DNA of 19,430 nt from Bacillota bacterium (GCA_023457875.1 JAEXBC010000391.1:1-19430), one strand, 5' to 3'. Positions 1 to 8,426 are shown, numbered from the stretch's first letter. Program-made: numbers and translations. Notes: generated from the sequence alone by a model not told the origin.

Positions 1-882
1 TGTCTCGGTAACCGAAGCGCTAACAAATACATCTCCTAATTGATATAGCCTTCCAATGCTACTCCAAGGTTGCATTCCTGTAAATATAACTGAATCCTTG
101 ACCTGTAATTGACTTGCCAATTCTTCAAGCTCTAAACGACAGGGTCCATCTCCCACAATGACGAGTTTAGCTGTAGGTATCTTCTTCACAAGAAGTGGCA
201 TCGCCTTGATAATCAAATCAATGCTTTTTTCTTTAGCCACACGACCAACAAATAAAACGATAGGGGCATCAAGTGGGATATTGAAGGCTTCTTTTAGATA
301 GTTTACATCACTCTCTGAATAATTTTCACGTAGAAAAGGTGAAAAATCGATACCAGTAGGAATAATTCTAATGGGCTTTTTGACCCCATAACTTTTTAGT
401 AATTTCTCAGTCTTTTTAGTAGGGGCGACAACACCATCCACTCCATTACAAAATGATTTGCTATATTTTCGAGCAATCTTTGGTGAAAAATCGATTCCCT
501 TAGAAATATAATGCATATAATCTTCATAAACGGTATGATAGGTATGCACAATTGGAATATCTAATTTCTTTCCCACAAGCTTTGCAAAAATACCCATAGA
601 AAATTCAGTTTGAGAGAGAATCAGATCTAACTTCAACCTTTTTATTTTATGAACAGCTTTATTAGAGTAAATAATACCTACACGATGATCCTTAAGAAAT
701 ATAAAAGGTATACTTGCTATACGATGAACATATGGCGAATGATCATTGGCTTCTGGATGACTAATGGTAAAAATATAAACATTATGTCCTTGCTCACGTA
801 ATTTTTTTTCTAAGGTTAGAATTGAGCTTACAACCCCATTGATTTGCGGAGAATAGGTATCAGAAAAAATACCGATATTCAT
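1..882 (-). CDS. Glycosyltransferase family 4 (GT-B), 3'-truncated by the window edge
   Basis: I translated this by hand because it runs off the left edge; 294 codons are visible. It begins MNIGIFSDTYSPQINGVVSS, the N-terminal signature of GT4 enzymes that add a sugar from a nucleotide-sugar to a lipid (1,2-diacylglycerol glucosyltransferase-like). Visible GT-B landmarks are IPIVHTYHTVYEDY (the HT.H-type acceptor-domain segment), RIIPTGIDFSPF at the interdomain linker, and VLFVGRVAKEKSIDLIIKA opening the donor-binding domain. It stops at VFVSASVTET, just before the expected E-x7-E donor-sugar motif. Three in-frame ATGs (905, 891, 882) are possible; 882 is preferred because AGAGGG lies 9 nt upstream. 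It follows the TPR-like gene by 31 nt and is probably co-transcribed with it. The family is secure. The substrate, probably diacylglycerol for membrane glycolipid or lipoteichoic-acid anchor synthesis, is inference. Confidence 0.9.
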   Translation of the reverse strand, partial: MNIGIFSDTYSPQINGVVSSILTLEKKLREQGHNVYIFTISHPEANDHSPYVHRIASIPFIFLKDHRVGIIYSNKAVHKIKRLKLDLILSQTEFSMGIFAKLVGKKLDIPIVHTYHTVYEDYMHYISKGIDFSPKIARKYSKSFCNGVDGVVAPTKKTEKLLKSYGVKKPIRIIPTGIDFSPFLRENYSESDVNYLKEAFNIPLDAPIVLFVGRVAKEKSIDLIIKAMPLLVKKIPTAKLVIVGDGPCRLELEELASQLQVKDSVIFTGMQPWSSIGRLYQLGDVFVSASVTET

Positions 883-913
883 TGTTATCATCCCTCTTTC
901 ATTCATATCTAGC

Positions 914-1534
914 TTATAGCGAATCTATTTTTTGAAGTACCTTTGGCAGAAAAGGTGAATCTTTCATATTGGCTTTTGCTGTTACCTTCAAGACATCAAG
1001 TGCTTTCATATCATGAAGTTGATGATAAACATCTATTAACTGAAGGTAACACTTAGATAAATCACATTGATAAAGCAGTGCCTGTTCTAGTATTTGACGT
1101 GCTTCAAGTATAAATCCCTTTTCAAATAATATAGTACCATATTTACAGCAAATGTCCATAAATTCAAAATAATTTTTCTCATAGCCACCTAATAGCTCTA
1201 ACCCTTGAGGACCGAAGCGTTGCTTGAGCTCTAAATTGGTATAGGCCTTTAGATCAACCATGGGCCTATTGGCAAAAGCTAATACGTCTAAATATAGCCT
1301 TTGACATTCATCCTCTTTGACCATAGGAATTATAGAAAAATCAATGGATAAAAATAAATCCTTTGGAATAGGTTGCTGCCGTATAAAATGAGTTAAATGC
1401 TCTTTTTCTAATCGATCCTTCCATGATTCTTTAGTGTTATGACCATTATTGAGTAAGGCGTGTTTAAAAGTCATACCTATTAAAAATATACCTATTACAT
1501 AACAAAAAAAAGCTAGTGTCCAGCTTAAGTCCAT
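914..1534 (-). CDS. Membrane-anchored TPR-like protein of unknown function
   Basis: This 206-residue protein is not one I recognise. Residues 4-22 form a hydrophobic N-terminal helix (LSWTLAFFCYVIGIFLIGM), probably a signal anchor, followed by a charged segment. From about residue 120 to 200 the sequence is helical with TPR-like spacing: YGTILFEKGFILEARQILEQ is one helix pair and CYLQLIDVYHQLHDMKALDV a second. This suggests a small protein-interaction scaffold at the membrane. The start at 1534 has AAAGGGG 7 nt upstream. The next gene, a GT4 glycosyltransferase, begins 31 nt after the stop, so the two probably share a promoter and perhaps a process such as glycolipid or envelope synthesis; that link rests on position only. 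Confidence 0.75.
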   Translation of the reverse strand: MDLSWTLAFFCYVIGIFLIGMTFKHALLNNGHNTKESWKDRLEKEHLTHFIRQQPIPKDLFLSIDFSIIPMVKEDECQRLYLDVLAFANRPMVDLKAYTNLELKQRFGPQGLELLGGYEKNYFEFMDICCKYGTILFEKGFILEARQILEQALLYQCDLSKCYLQLIDVYHQLHDMKALDVLKVTAKANMKDSPFLPKVLQKIDSL

Positions 1535-1552
1535 TTATAAACCCCTTTCAAT

Positions 1553-1590
1553 TAGACATTATGTTTATTATAATATAATTTGTCTATAAT
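1553..1590 (+). promoter_or_regulatory. Divergent promoter region of the helicase gene, with TAGACA inverted repeat
   Basis: The segment holds three TATAAT hexamers on the plus strand (1569-1574, 1574-1579, 1585-1590); the last would start transcription near 1597, about 47 nt before the helicase ATG. No good -35 hexamer lies 17 nt upstream of it. TAGACA (1553-1558) and TGTCTA (1581-1586) form a perfect 6-bp inverted repeat 22 nt apart that brackets both divergent promoters, so a shared regulator is conceivable but not shown. Confidence 0.3.
1558..1586 (-). promoter_or_regulatory. Putative sigma-A promoter for the TPR-like/GT4 operon
   Basis: On the minus strand TAGACA (1586-1581) and CATAAT (1563-1558) are separated by exactly 17 nt. 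Each matches its consensus hexamer at most positions. The transcript would start near 1551, giving a leader of about 17 nt carrying the AAAGGGG site. No promoter data are available, and in such AT-rich DNA chance matches are possible. Confidence 0.45.
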
Positions 1591-1643
1591 TTAAAGAGAT
1601 GTATGTGATAAGCATCTCATATCATAGAATAAGGGAGCACATT

Positions 1644-3665
1644 ATGGATTTAAATATAAGTCAAAAGCAAGCTGTTACTTGTTCCCTTGGAACAACCCTA
1701 GTCATTGCAGGACCTGGTTCTGGTAAAACCCATGTGATTATCAATCGCCTTCACTATATGACCTCGCATTTAAATTGTTTACCTCAGCATATCTTAGTTG
1801 TCACCTTTAGCAAGCTAGCAGCTGAAGAAATGAAAGAACGTTATATCAAGCAGTATGGTCATTCACTTATTACCTTTGGTACATTGCACAGCGTATTTTA
1901 TCGTATTTTACGACATGCCATGCCAAAGAGATATTCCCTAGATGCATTACTCCTTGAAGATAAAAAGAAAAGTTTACTACAATATCTACTAAAAGATATG
2001 GAAAGTGAAGAAGGGGAAGAATTTCTTGATGGCTTTATGAAGCATCTTTCACTGATGCAAAATCAATTAATTTCACCACAACATTATTATCCTGATGGTA
2101 TAGCTAAGGATGTTTTCTTAGAGCTATTAAAGCGATATGAAGCCTACAAGGAGCGTCATAATCTATTTGATTTTGATGATATGCTGGTTGCATGCTATCA
2201 TTTGCTTAAAAATGATAGTGCAATTCTAAAAGCTGTAAGAGCACAGTTTCAATATATCCTCATTGATGAATTTCAAGATATCAACTTCGTTCAATTTGAA
2301 ATTATAAGAGCAATTGCCACTGGTAACAAACAATTATTTGTAGTAGGTGATGATGACCAGAGTATTTATCAGTTTCGTGGCGCAAAGCCTAGTTTTTTAC
2401 TTGATTTTGAGAAATATTTTCCAGATACTAAAAAGCTATGTTTGAATATCAATTATCGTTCGTCTCAGCACATTCTTCAATATGCCTTAGCCTTAATCTC
2501 GGAAAATCAAAATCGTTTTCAAAAGGATCTATCTACAGTAAATCCAAAGGGGCTTTTACCTCAAATCATTACATGTGCCGATACTAAAGAAGAAGCCCTT
2601 CATGTAATCCATACCATTACCCAAAGAAAAAGTGAGGGTATTCCATTAAATGACATGGCTATCATTTATCGAACGAATTTGCAAGCGCGGCCTATTGTGG
2701 AAACCCTATTCGCTGCAAATATTCCTTTTTGTCTAAGAGATGGCATGACCAGCCTCTATGAACAATGGATTACACAAGACATATTATGCTATTTGCACTT
2801 AGCCGATAATATCAATCAACCATCCCTAGCCCTTCGCATTATGAACAAACCCAAGCGTTATATAAGTCATGCTACTATAAGACAAATAAGCGAAATGGAA
2901 GGCCATTTTTTTATGAACTTACTTAGCCTTGAAACTTTATCTGAGTGGCAAAAAAATTATATCCAACAACTTTTATTTGATTTACAAGTTTTAAAGGAGA
3001 AATCTCCCTATGAGGCCATCCAATATATTAGACAGCAAATAGGATATGACCAGTATATTATTGACTACGTGGCATATAGGCGAATGCAAGTAGATAGTCT
3101 GTTTGAAGTGCTTGCTGAGCTAGAAGATTCAGCTAAGGAGTATGCCTCTTATGTTGAGTGGGAGTGCCACCTAAAGGAGATCTCTTCAAAAGTAAAAGCT
3201 GAACTCAAACAAAAGAAGCATCCTCACGAAGCATTAACGCTTACAACCATGCATGGTGCAAAAGGACTTGAGTTTAATACAGTTTTTATTGTTGATGCAG
3301 TTGATGGTACAATTCCTCATTACAAAAGTAAAACCCCCTTTGAGTTAGAGGAAGAACGTCGTCTTTTTTATGTGGCAATAACAAGAGCCAAAAGATGCTT
3401 ATTCATTTATTTACCTAAGCAAAAACATGATAAGGATGTATCACCCTCTCCATTTATTGATCAAATCAAAATCAGGTTAGTAGAAGGAAAACAAAAAGTA
3501 GGTGCTAATATATATCATAAAAGCTTGGGAAAAGGAAGAATAATAGAGGTTTTAGAAAATAATATCATACAAATTAAATTTAATAATGGACAAGTAAGAA
3601 AAATAGATAGTCATTACTGCATAAAAAATGATATAATAAGCTGGGAGGATGAGAATGATGAATAA
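1644..3665 (+). CDS. UvrD/PcrA-type superfamily 1A ATP-dependent DNA helicase
   Basis: A 673-residue SF1A helicase translocating 3'-to-5' on single-stranded DNA, acting in repair, recombination and clearing of replication or transcription blocks. All motifs are present in order: Walker A AGPGSGKTH (22-30, K28), Ia TFSKLAAEEM, Walker B DEFQD (208-212), motif III GDDDQSIYQFRGA (235-247), IV NYRSS (270-274), V TTMHGAKGLEF (534-544) and VI EERRLFYVAITRAK (570-583). The C-terminus (about 616-660, VGANIYHKSLGKGRIIEV) resembles the Tudor-like tail of PcrA, which in Bacillus contacts RNA polymerase. It is shorter than typical PcrA (about 720-740), so it may be a second UvrD-like helicase rather than PcrA itself. 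The frame is open from 1599, but ATG 1644 is chosen because AAGGGAG lies 6 nt upstream. Its stop overlaps the next small gene by 11 nt. Confidence 0.93.
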   Translation: MDLNISQKQAVTCSLGTTLVIAGPGSGKTHVIINRLHYMTSHLNCLPQHILVVTFSKLAAEEMKERYIKQYGHSLITFGTLHSVFYRILRHAMPKRYSLDALLLEDKKKSLLQYLLKDMESEEGEEFLDGFMKHLSLMQNQLISPQHYYPDGIAKDVFLELLKRYEAYKERHNLFDFDDMLVACYHLLKNDSAILKAVRAQFQYILIDEFQDINFVQFEIIRAIATGNKQLFVVGDDDQSIYQFRGAKPSFLLDFEKYFPDTKKLCLNINYRSSQHILQYALALISENQNRFQKDLSTVNPKGLLPQIITCADTKEEALHVIHTITQRKSEGIPLNDMAIIYRTNLQARPIVETLFAANIPFCLRDGMTSLYEQWITQDILCYLHLADNINQPSLALRIMNKPKRYISHATIRQISEMEGHFFMNLLSLETLSEWQKNYIQQLLFDLQVLKEKSPYEAIQYIRQQIGYDQYIIDYVAYRRMQVDSLFEVLAELEDSAKEYASYVEWECHLKEISSKVKAELKQKKHPHEALTLTTMHGAKGLEFNTVFIVDAVDGTIPHYKSKTPFELEEERRLFYVAITRAKRCLFIYLPKQKHDKDVSPSPFIDQIKIRLVEGKQKVGANIYHKSLGKGRIIEVLENNIIQIKFNNGQVRKIDSHYCIKNDIISWEDENDE

Positions 3666-3795
3666 AAAAGCTAGTAAGAAAAGCAAGCAACCCTTTAATA
3701 TGTTTGCTTGGGGACAAAAGAATCAAAAAAAATTTGCTGGAATAATGTGTATAATTTTAGCTGTTGCATTATTGGTTAGTTTATTACAGTTTTAG
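3655..3795 (+). CDS. Small single-span membrane protein, unknown function
   Basis: A 46-residue frame overlapping the helicase stop by 11 nt. GGGAGG (3643-3648) lies 6 nt before the first ATG; an adjacent second ATG (3658) is the alternative start. The first ~27 residues are strongly basic (MMNKKASKKSKQP, then GQKNQKKF) and are followed by one hydrophobic helix, GIMCIILAVALLVSLLQF, that ends the protein. This is the layout of a small membrane protein with a positively charged cytoplasmic N-terminus. The strong ribosome binding site, lysine-rich lead and tight placement argue for a real, translationally coupled gene. It sits 39 nt before the VanW-domain gene and is probably co-transcribed with it. 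I do not recognise the family. Confidence 0.6.
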   Translation: MMNKKASKKSKQPFNMFAWGQKNQKKFAGIMCIILAVALLVSLLQF

Positions 3796-3834
3796 AAAGT
3801 GACTATATTAATTAAAATACCTAGGAGGTACAAT

Positions 3835-5394
3835 ATGAACAGGAATAAACTCTTAAAATGGGGGTTACTTGTTGGGGCTGTTACGATTATTGGCCTATCT
3901 CTTGGTACTATAGGTTACATATATACAAAAGTATCTGCATTTGATAAAGTATTTGCAAGGAATGTATATATTGAGGATTTATCTGTTGGCGGTTTAACCA
4001 AAGAAGAAGTTAAAATTAAACTTGAGGACATGAAAGAATCTGAACATGATAAGCAATCTCTTATTCTTTATAAAGGCGATATAGAAAGTGAAATTGCTTT
4101 TAGCGAAATAGGCATAACCTATAATATTGACGAGACTATTGACTCTGCATTTCAAGAAGGGCATAATGCGTCATTTTTTGAAAAATACAGAATCTCACAA
4201 GAAGGACTACCATCCATCAAAGAATATACTTTAGAAAGAACCTTTGATACACAACCTATTCGGGCATTTATCGAAAAAAGTTCTAAATTATTTAATGTGG
4301 AGCCTATTAATGCTTCCATCGAACGCAAAAACAGGCAATTTGTGATTACTCCAGAAGTAAATGGAGAAGTTCTAGATCAAGAAACAACCTATCAAAAAAT
4401 CTTAGAAGCTATTGATCAACCAGCTTCATCTATACATAAAGTTGAGGCAGTAACAAAGGTTGCGATTCCCGAATATACGGAAGCTTCTTTTATGGATATA
4501 CAAACCCTAGTAGCTAGCTTTTCCACATCCTACAATAATGCGAGTGCAAATAGAAATGCGAATTTAGTGGTGGCTGCTAATAAAATTAGCCGAACGTTGT
4601 TACCAGATGAAATTTTTTATCTTTCCAAACAACTAGAACCCTTTACAACAGAAGCTGGATACAAAAACGCAGGTGTCATTGTGAACGGTAAGTTAGAGGA
4701 TGGATTGGGTGGTGGTGTTTGCCAAGTTGCTTCCACACTCTACAATGCAGTCTTACTTACAGATATTGAAGTTGTCATGAGACAAAATCACTCTTTACCA
4801 GTCGCCTATGTTCCATTAGGAAGGGATGCCACCTATGCAACAGGGGTTATTGACTTTCAGTTTAAAAATAATACAGGGTATCCTTTATTTATAGAAGGTT
4901 ATTGTGAAAACAACCATGTTTATGTCAATATATATGGTCACAAAAGTGCAAAATCTGAATATGATATTAAATTCGAATCTGTATTGACAGACGTCATTCC
5001 TGCACCACAAGCAAAATATGAGGATGACCCTACACTACCAAAAGGTAAAGAAGTAGTAGATACAAAAGCTTTAGATGGAAAACGTATTAAGCTCTATAAG
5101 CTTTACTATAAGAACAATGTATTGGAGAAAAAAGAACTTGTAGATAGTAGCTATTATAAACCACGTGCAGCTGTTATTAAGCGTGGTACAAAAGAAACAG
5201 ATCCATTAGCTACCGCAGTACCTTCTCCTAGTCCCTCACCTTCCGCAAGTCCTTCTCCAAGCCCTTCTGATATGCAACCAGAAGTAATAGAGGATACTTA
5301 TACTGACATAAATGATGTTGGCAGTGAAACAGATGACAATCAAGATACAACCTATCCTGATGACTTAAATACATTTGAAATACCGCAAATTTAA
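3835..5394 (+). CDS. VanW-domain cell-envelope protein with PG-binding-type and G5-like domains
   Basis: 519 residues. A short basic start leads into a membrane anchor (about 8-30), then a YoaR-type peptidoglycan-binding-like region (about 40-220) beginning with ARNVYIEDLSVGGLTKEEV. The VanW domain follows (about 227-368), with its signature GGGVCQVASTLYNA (292-305, Cys296) and GRDATYATGVIDFQFKNNT. Residues 377-452 resemble a G5 domain, and the tail has a serine-proline run (463-478) and an acidic end. The usual FSxNxxxGPRT segment is diverged here (FYLSKQLEPFTTEAGY). VanW proteins are surface or envelope proteins found in vancomycin-resistance clusters and widely in Clostridia; their biochemical role is unsettled, and this gene alone does not imply resistance. 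Start 3835 has AGGAGG 6 nt upstream; the 12-codon longer frame has no such site. Confidence 0.88.
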   Translation: MNRNKLLKWGLLVGAVTIIGLSLGTIGYIYTKVSAFDKVFARNVYIEDLSVGGLTKEEVKIKLEDMKESEHDKQSLILYKGDIESEIAFSEIGITYNIDETIDSAFQEGHNASFFEKYRISQEGLPSIKEYTLERTFDTQPIRAFIEKSSKLFNVEPINASIERKNRQFVITPEVNGEVLDQETTYQKILEAIDQPASSIHKVEAVTKVAIPEYTEASFMDIQTLVASFSTSYNNASANRNANLVVAANKISRTLLPDEIFYLSKQLEPFTTEAGYKNAGVIVNGKLEDGLGGGVCQVASTLYNAVLLTDIEVVMRQNHSLPVAYVPLGRDATYATGVIDFQFKNNTGYPLFIEGYCENNHVYVNIYGHKSAKSEYDIKFESVLTDVIPAPQAKYEDDPTLPKGKEVVDTKALDGKRIKLYKLYYKNNVLEKKELVDSSYYKPRAAVIKRGTKETDPLATAVPSPSPSPSASPSPSPSDMQPEVIEDTYTDINDVGSETDDNQDTTYPDDLNTFEIPQI

Positions 5395-5408
5395 AATAAC
5401 TTCATCTA

Positions 5409-5447
5409 AAAAGAGATGCCTTTACGATAACGTAAGGCATCTCTTTT
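5409..5447. terminator. Bidirectional rho-independent terminator between VanW gene and PBP gene
   Basis: Left arm 5409-5426 and right arm 5431-5447 pair through GAGATGCC/GGCATCTC and flanking bases, with one bulged T in the left arm and an ATAA loop. The arms end in T-runs on both strands, so one hairpin serves both convergent genes. It lies 15 nt after the VanW stop and 11 nt after the PBP stop. Confidence 0.9.
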
Positions 5448-5457
5448 ATGGTTGTTA

Positions 5458-8133
5458 TTAATCTTGGGGTACAAAGAAACCGTCATCATCATCCACCCCA
5501 GGTGTTGGGTTCTCTTCAACCTGTGGAGGCAAACTTGGCTCTGGAGATGGAAGAGGAGAGGATGTACCGTCAGTATTTCCAGGCTGCGGCGTATTAGGCC
5601 AGTTATTGTTTGGCCAATTATTATTTGGTATGTCTCCTGGAAAATCAGTTGATTCAGGTAGTGGCATTGTTTCAGCAGTGTGAATATCACATATTTCATC
5701 CTCAACAACTTTTCCATCAACTACCTTTCGTATACGTGCTTCTTTTTTGCGAAGCTCAGGTGGACAATTCTCATTAGCAAGCTTATGAGATTCCGTACAA
5801 ATTTCCACCTCAACATGCACATCACAAGTCTCAGTAGGTGCATTATTATTATTAAAGAATTCAGAAGTTACCACGTGATCTGGATCAGCTTCACATAAAG
5901 CAGTTGCACGTTTTCCAGACAACTTACATATTTTCACTTCAGATACAGAACTATTATTCATTTCAATCTTAGGGAAAGATTTAATTTCAAGCCCCTCATG
6001 AATTTCGCTCATAATTTTACCCCAGATAGTCAAATGATAGTTATTAGCGGACCTTACAGATGCCGGCTGTGAATATCCTGTCCAGATGGTTGCAACATAG
6101 TAAGGCGTATATCCAGCAAATACAAGATCCTTATCATCAGTTGTCGTACCAGTTTTACCTGCAATAGGCATACTACCAGGGAAGTTTGCTCTAATTCTTC
6201 CACCAGTATGCGCATTAGGACCATCAATAACCTCACGCATCATATCTGTTAGCATACGTGCAGTAGAGGGCTTAATAACCGTACGAGAATGAAGTGCAAT
6301 CGCTTCATTGGTATTATCAATCAGAATATGTCCTTCGCTATCTTTCACCTGAGTGTAGAATACAGGCTTAACGTAAATACCATCGTTAGCGATGGTACCA
6401 TAGGCTGCATTTAACTCAAGAGGTGTAACACCTACACTTAATCCACCCAGTGGAAGAGAGTAAACGCGGTCCGTGTCTGATAAGGTGGTAAAACCAAAGT
6501 TTTGAAGATAATCAAAGGCTGTATCTACGCCTACAACATCCACTGTCGTTTTAACTGCAATCACATTCATGGAATTGGCTATTGCCTGACGAACAGAATA
6601 GGTACCTTCATAGTTACCATCCCAGTTCTTTGGAGACCATGTAGAGCCATCACCCAAGGTATAGGTTTTATGTTCATTCACAATTTGTGAACCTGGTGAA
6701 AGCTTCCCTAAATCAAGTGCAGGCGCATAAGCAGCAAGTACTTTAAAGGCAGAACCAGGTTGTCTTTTAGCTTGTGTCGCATAGTTAAAACTTAAGTTTG
6801 CTTGTTTTGCACCACGAGCACCTGATAATGCTTTGACTTGTCCCGTGGTATAATCCATGAGTACAAAGGCAGCTTGAGGCTGAGGCTGTTTAATGAGGTT
6901 TTCTGTATAAGTGTCTGAAGAAGTGATTCCCCATTGACTGAGTTGACTTTGCTTAAAGGCTTCAACTTCCTCTTCATTATTGACAATAACATTATAGGTT
7001 TGATATTCAAATGGTGTCCCATCAGCTTTTTTACCAGCAACAGAATAATCAAGTTGGATCTTGTAGAGGTGCTCTGGATATAAGGAATCATCTTGAATAT
7101 ATTTATCAGAGATGTCTTGCATCTTTGAATCTAACGTACTGTAGATTTCTAATCCACCACCATAAATCATTTGTTTTGCCTTGTTATCTGAATAACCTAG
7201 CTCAGTCAAATCACTAACAAGCTGATTAAAGAGGGCGTCTACAAAATAGCTATGTGGCTCTCTGTCAATATAGTCTTGATGTACCGCTGATATATTATCA
7301 TAGGGATATTCCTTTAAGGCAGCTGCATGTTCCTCAGGCGTAATGTAATTTTGATCCTCCATTTTCTGAAGAACTGTCTTTACCTTTTCCCAGTTATTAT
7401 CGGGATTAGATATAGGATTATAATAGGTTGGACGCTGAGTAATGACTGCAATAACCACACACTCAGTCAAACTTAACTCGCTAACATCTTTACCAAAATA
7501 GCGTTTTGAAGCAGCCTGTACACCGGAAACCCCTTGACCAAGACCAATGGTGTTTAGGTAATATTCTAAAATGGTATCTTTAGAATAAAGCTTCTCAATT
7601 TCAATGGCTAAATATTGCTCTTGAATCTTACGTGTAAGTGCCTTTTTTGAACTAAGCACATTGTTTTTGATAAGTTGCTGCGTAATGGTACTCGCACCCT
7701 CATCAAAGGAACCCGTTTGTATATCTTTTACAATGGCCCTAAAAATACCTTTTATATCTATTCCATTATGTTCGTAAAAACGCTCATCCTCTGTAGCTAT
7801 TACAGCATGTTGCAAGTCAAGGGGAATATCCTTTAACTCCGCGTACTCTCTGTTCTCAGCTGGTTCAAAGGAATCGATTTGCTTTCCTTCTGAATCATAA
7901 ACGATAGATGTATAATTACCTTGCGGACTAATATCAATCGTAGAAGGGTCAGGTGCACTTTTGATAATGCCAATAAAAACACCAAGCACAGCGCCAACCA
8001 CCGCAAACATTCCAATAATAATAGAGATCACTATAATTTTAAGAGCTGTGACTTTTCCTTTCTTTTTAATCTGCTTGGCTTTACTTTTATTCTTTTTCTC
8101 TAGCTTATCAAGAGAATTCTTTGAATAGTTCAT
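5458..8133 (-). CDS. Class A penicillin-binding protein (glycosyltransferase + transpeptidase)
   Basis: An 891-residue bifunctional murein synthase that polymerises lipid II and cross-links strands outside the membrane. A lysine-rich cytoplasmic N-terminus precedes a membrane span (about 33-57). The GT51 domain carries ATEDERFYEHNGID (catalytic Glu115) and GASTITQQLIKN (146-157). The transpeptidase has SAFK (Ser461, Lys464), SMN (521-523) and KTGTTT (660-665). The long C-terminal tail has six cysteines (736, 747, 770, 779, 790, 815), a direct repeat PNNNWPNNNWPN (836-847) and a proline-rich, acidic end. Length fits clostridial PBP1A-like enzymes with extended tails. The start at 8133 has GAGGAGGAG 6 nt upstream. 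It is monocistronic: it diverges from the glutamine synthetase gene and converges on the VanW gene through a shared terminator. Confidence 0.96.
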   Translation of the reverse strand: MNYSKNSLDKLEKKNKSKAKQIKKKGKVTALKIIVISIIIGMFAVVGAVLGVFIGIIKSAPDPSTIDISPQGNYTSIVYDSEGKQIDSFEPAENREYAELKDIPLDLQHAVIATEDERFYEHNGIDIKGIFRAIVKDIQTGSFDEGASTITQQLIKNNVLSSKKALTRKIQEQYLAIEIEKLYSKDTILEYYLNTIGLGQGVSGVQAASKRYFGKDVSELSLTECVVIAVITQRPTYYNPISNPDNNWEKVKTVLQKMEDQNYITPEEHAAALKEYPYDNISAVHQDYIDREPHSYFVDALFNQLVSDLTELGYSDNKAKQMIYGGGLEIYSTLDSKMQDISDKYIQDDSLYPEHLYKIQLDYSVAGKKADGTPFEYQTYNVIVNNEEEVEAFKQSQLSQWGITSSDTYTENLIKQPQPQAAFVLMDYTTGQVKALSGARGAKQANLSFNYATQAKRQPGSAFKVLAAYAPALDLGKLSPGSQIVNEHKTYTLGDGSTWSPKNWDGNYEGTYSVRQAIANSMNVIAVKTTVDVVGVDTAFDYLQNFGFTTLSDTDRVYSLPLGGLSVGVTPLELNAAYGTIANDGIYVKPVFYTQVKDSEGHILIDNTNEAIALHSRTVIKPSTARMLTDMMREVIDGPNAHTGGRIRANFPGSMPIAGKTGTTTDDKDLVFAGYTPYYVATIWTGYSQPASVRSANNYHLTIWGKIMSEIHEGLEIKSFPKIEMNNSSVSEVKICKLSGKRATALCEADPDHVVTSEFFNNNNAPTETCDVHVEVEICTESHKLANENCPPELRKKEARIRKVVDGKVVEDEICDIHTAETMPLPESTDFPGDIPNNNWPNNNWPNTPQPGNTDGTSSPLPSPEPSLPPQVEENPTPGVDDDDGFFVPQD

Positions 8134-8156
8134 AATTTACTCCTCCTCAATGCCTT

Positions 8157-8185
8157 ATTATACCAAATAACAAGGTGATACGCAA
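8157..8185 (-). promoter_or_regulatory. Putative promoter of the class A PBP gene
   Basis: On the minus strand TATAAT (8162-8157) is preceded by TGG, an extended -10, with TTGCGT (8185-8180) 17 nt upstream. Transcription would begin near 8150, immediately before the GAGGAGGAG ribosome binding site, so the leader is very short. Confidence 0.5.
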
Positions 8186-8397
8186 AAAGCTTTAGCATTA
8201 CTTCAATTATTATATAACAGATTATCTGGTAAATATATAACAAAAAGATTAAGTTTTATCAGACAATATGTCTTTCATGTAATATAATGCTAACTTGGTG
8301 TTTTGTATCTTCTTATATTATTGCCATTATTTTCATCATCTATCTTGGGTTAAGTAAATAATTTGGGGACTATTATCTGAAAAACCACAAAATAATA

Positions 8398-8426
8398 TTG
8401 TCATTTGTTGAAATCCCGTGTATATT
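8398..8426 (+). promoter_or_regulatory. Putative proximal promoter of the type III glutamine synthetase gene
   Basis: TTGTCA (8398-8403) and TATATT (8421-8426) each match consensus at five of six positions with a 17-nt spacer. The start would fall near 8433, leaving a leader of about 32 nt with AGAGG at 8451-8455. This is the best sigma-A match in the region. Confidence 0.55.

Noticed and set aside
1599..1643. A 15-codon N-terminal extension of the helicase (MYVISISYHR...)
   Set aside because: No ribosome binding site precedes ATG 1599, which lies close to the expected transcription start, whereas AAGGGAG is well placed before ATG 1644 and MDLNISQKQA is a normal UvrD-family N-terminus.
4714..4756. 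VanW gene as evidence of a vancomycin-resistance operon
   Set aside because: No vanH, vanA/B, vanX, vanY or vanRS genes are nearby; stand-alone VanW-domain proteins are common in Clostridia.
5218..5270. Tandem TCTCCTAGTCC-like DNA repeats in the VanW gene as a possible repeat element
   Set aside because: They simply encode the serine-proline tail; the codons vary, and no repeat extends outside the coding frame.
5406..8103. Several open frames of 60-104 codons on both strands inside the PBP gene
   Set aside because: They lie in other frames of a fully supported 891-residue protein, lack convincing ribosome binding sites and translate to compositionally odd sequence; they are shadows.
8278..8297. 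GlnR/TnrA-like site TGTAATATAATGCTAAC upstream of glutamine synthetase
   Set aside because: The left half fits TGTNA, but the right half does not give TNACA at the required spacing; it overlaps a -10-like element and is probably chance.
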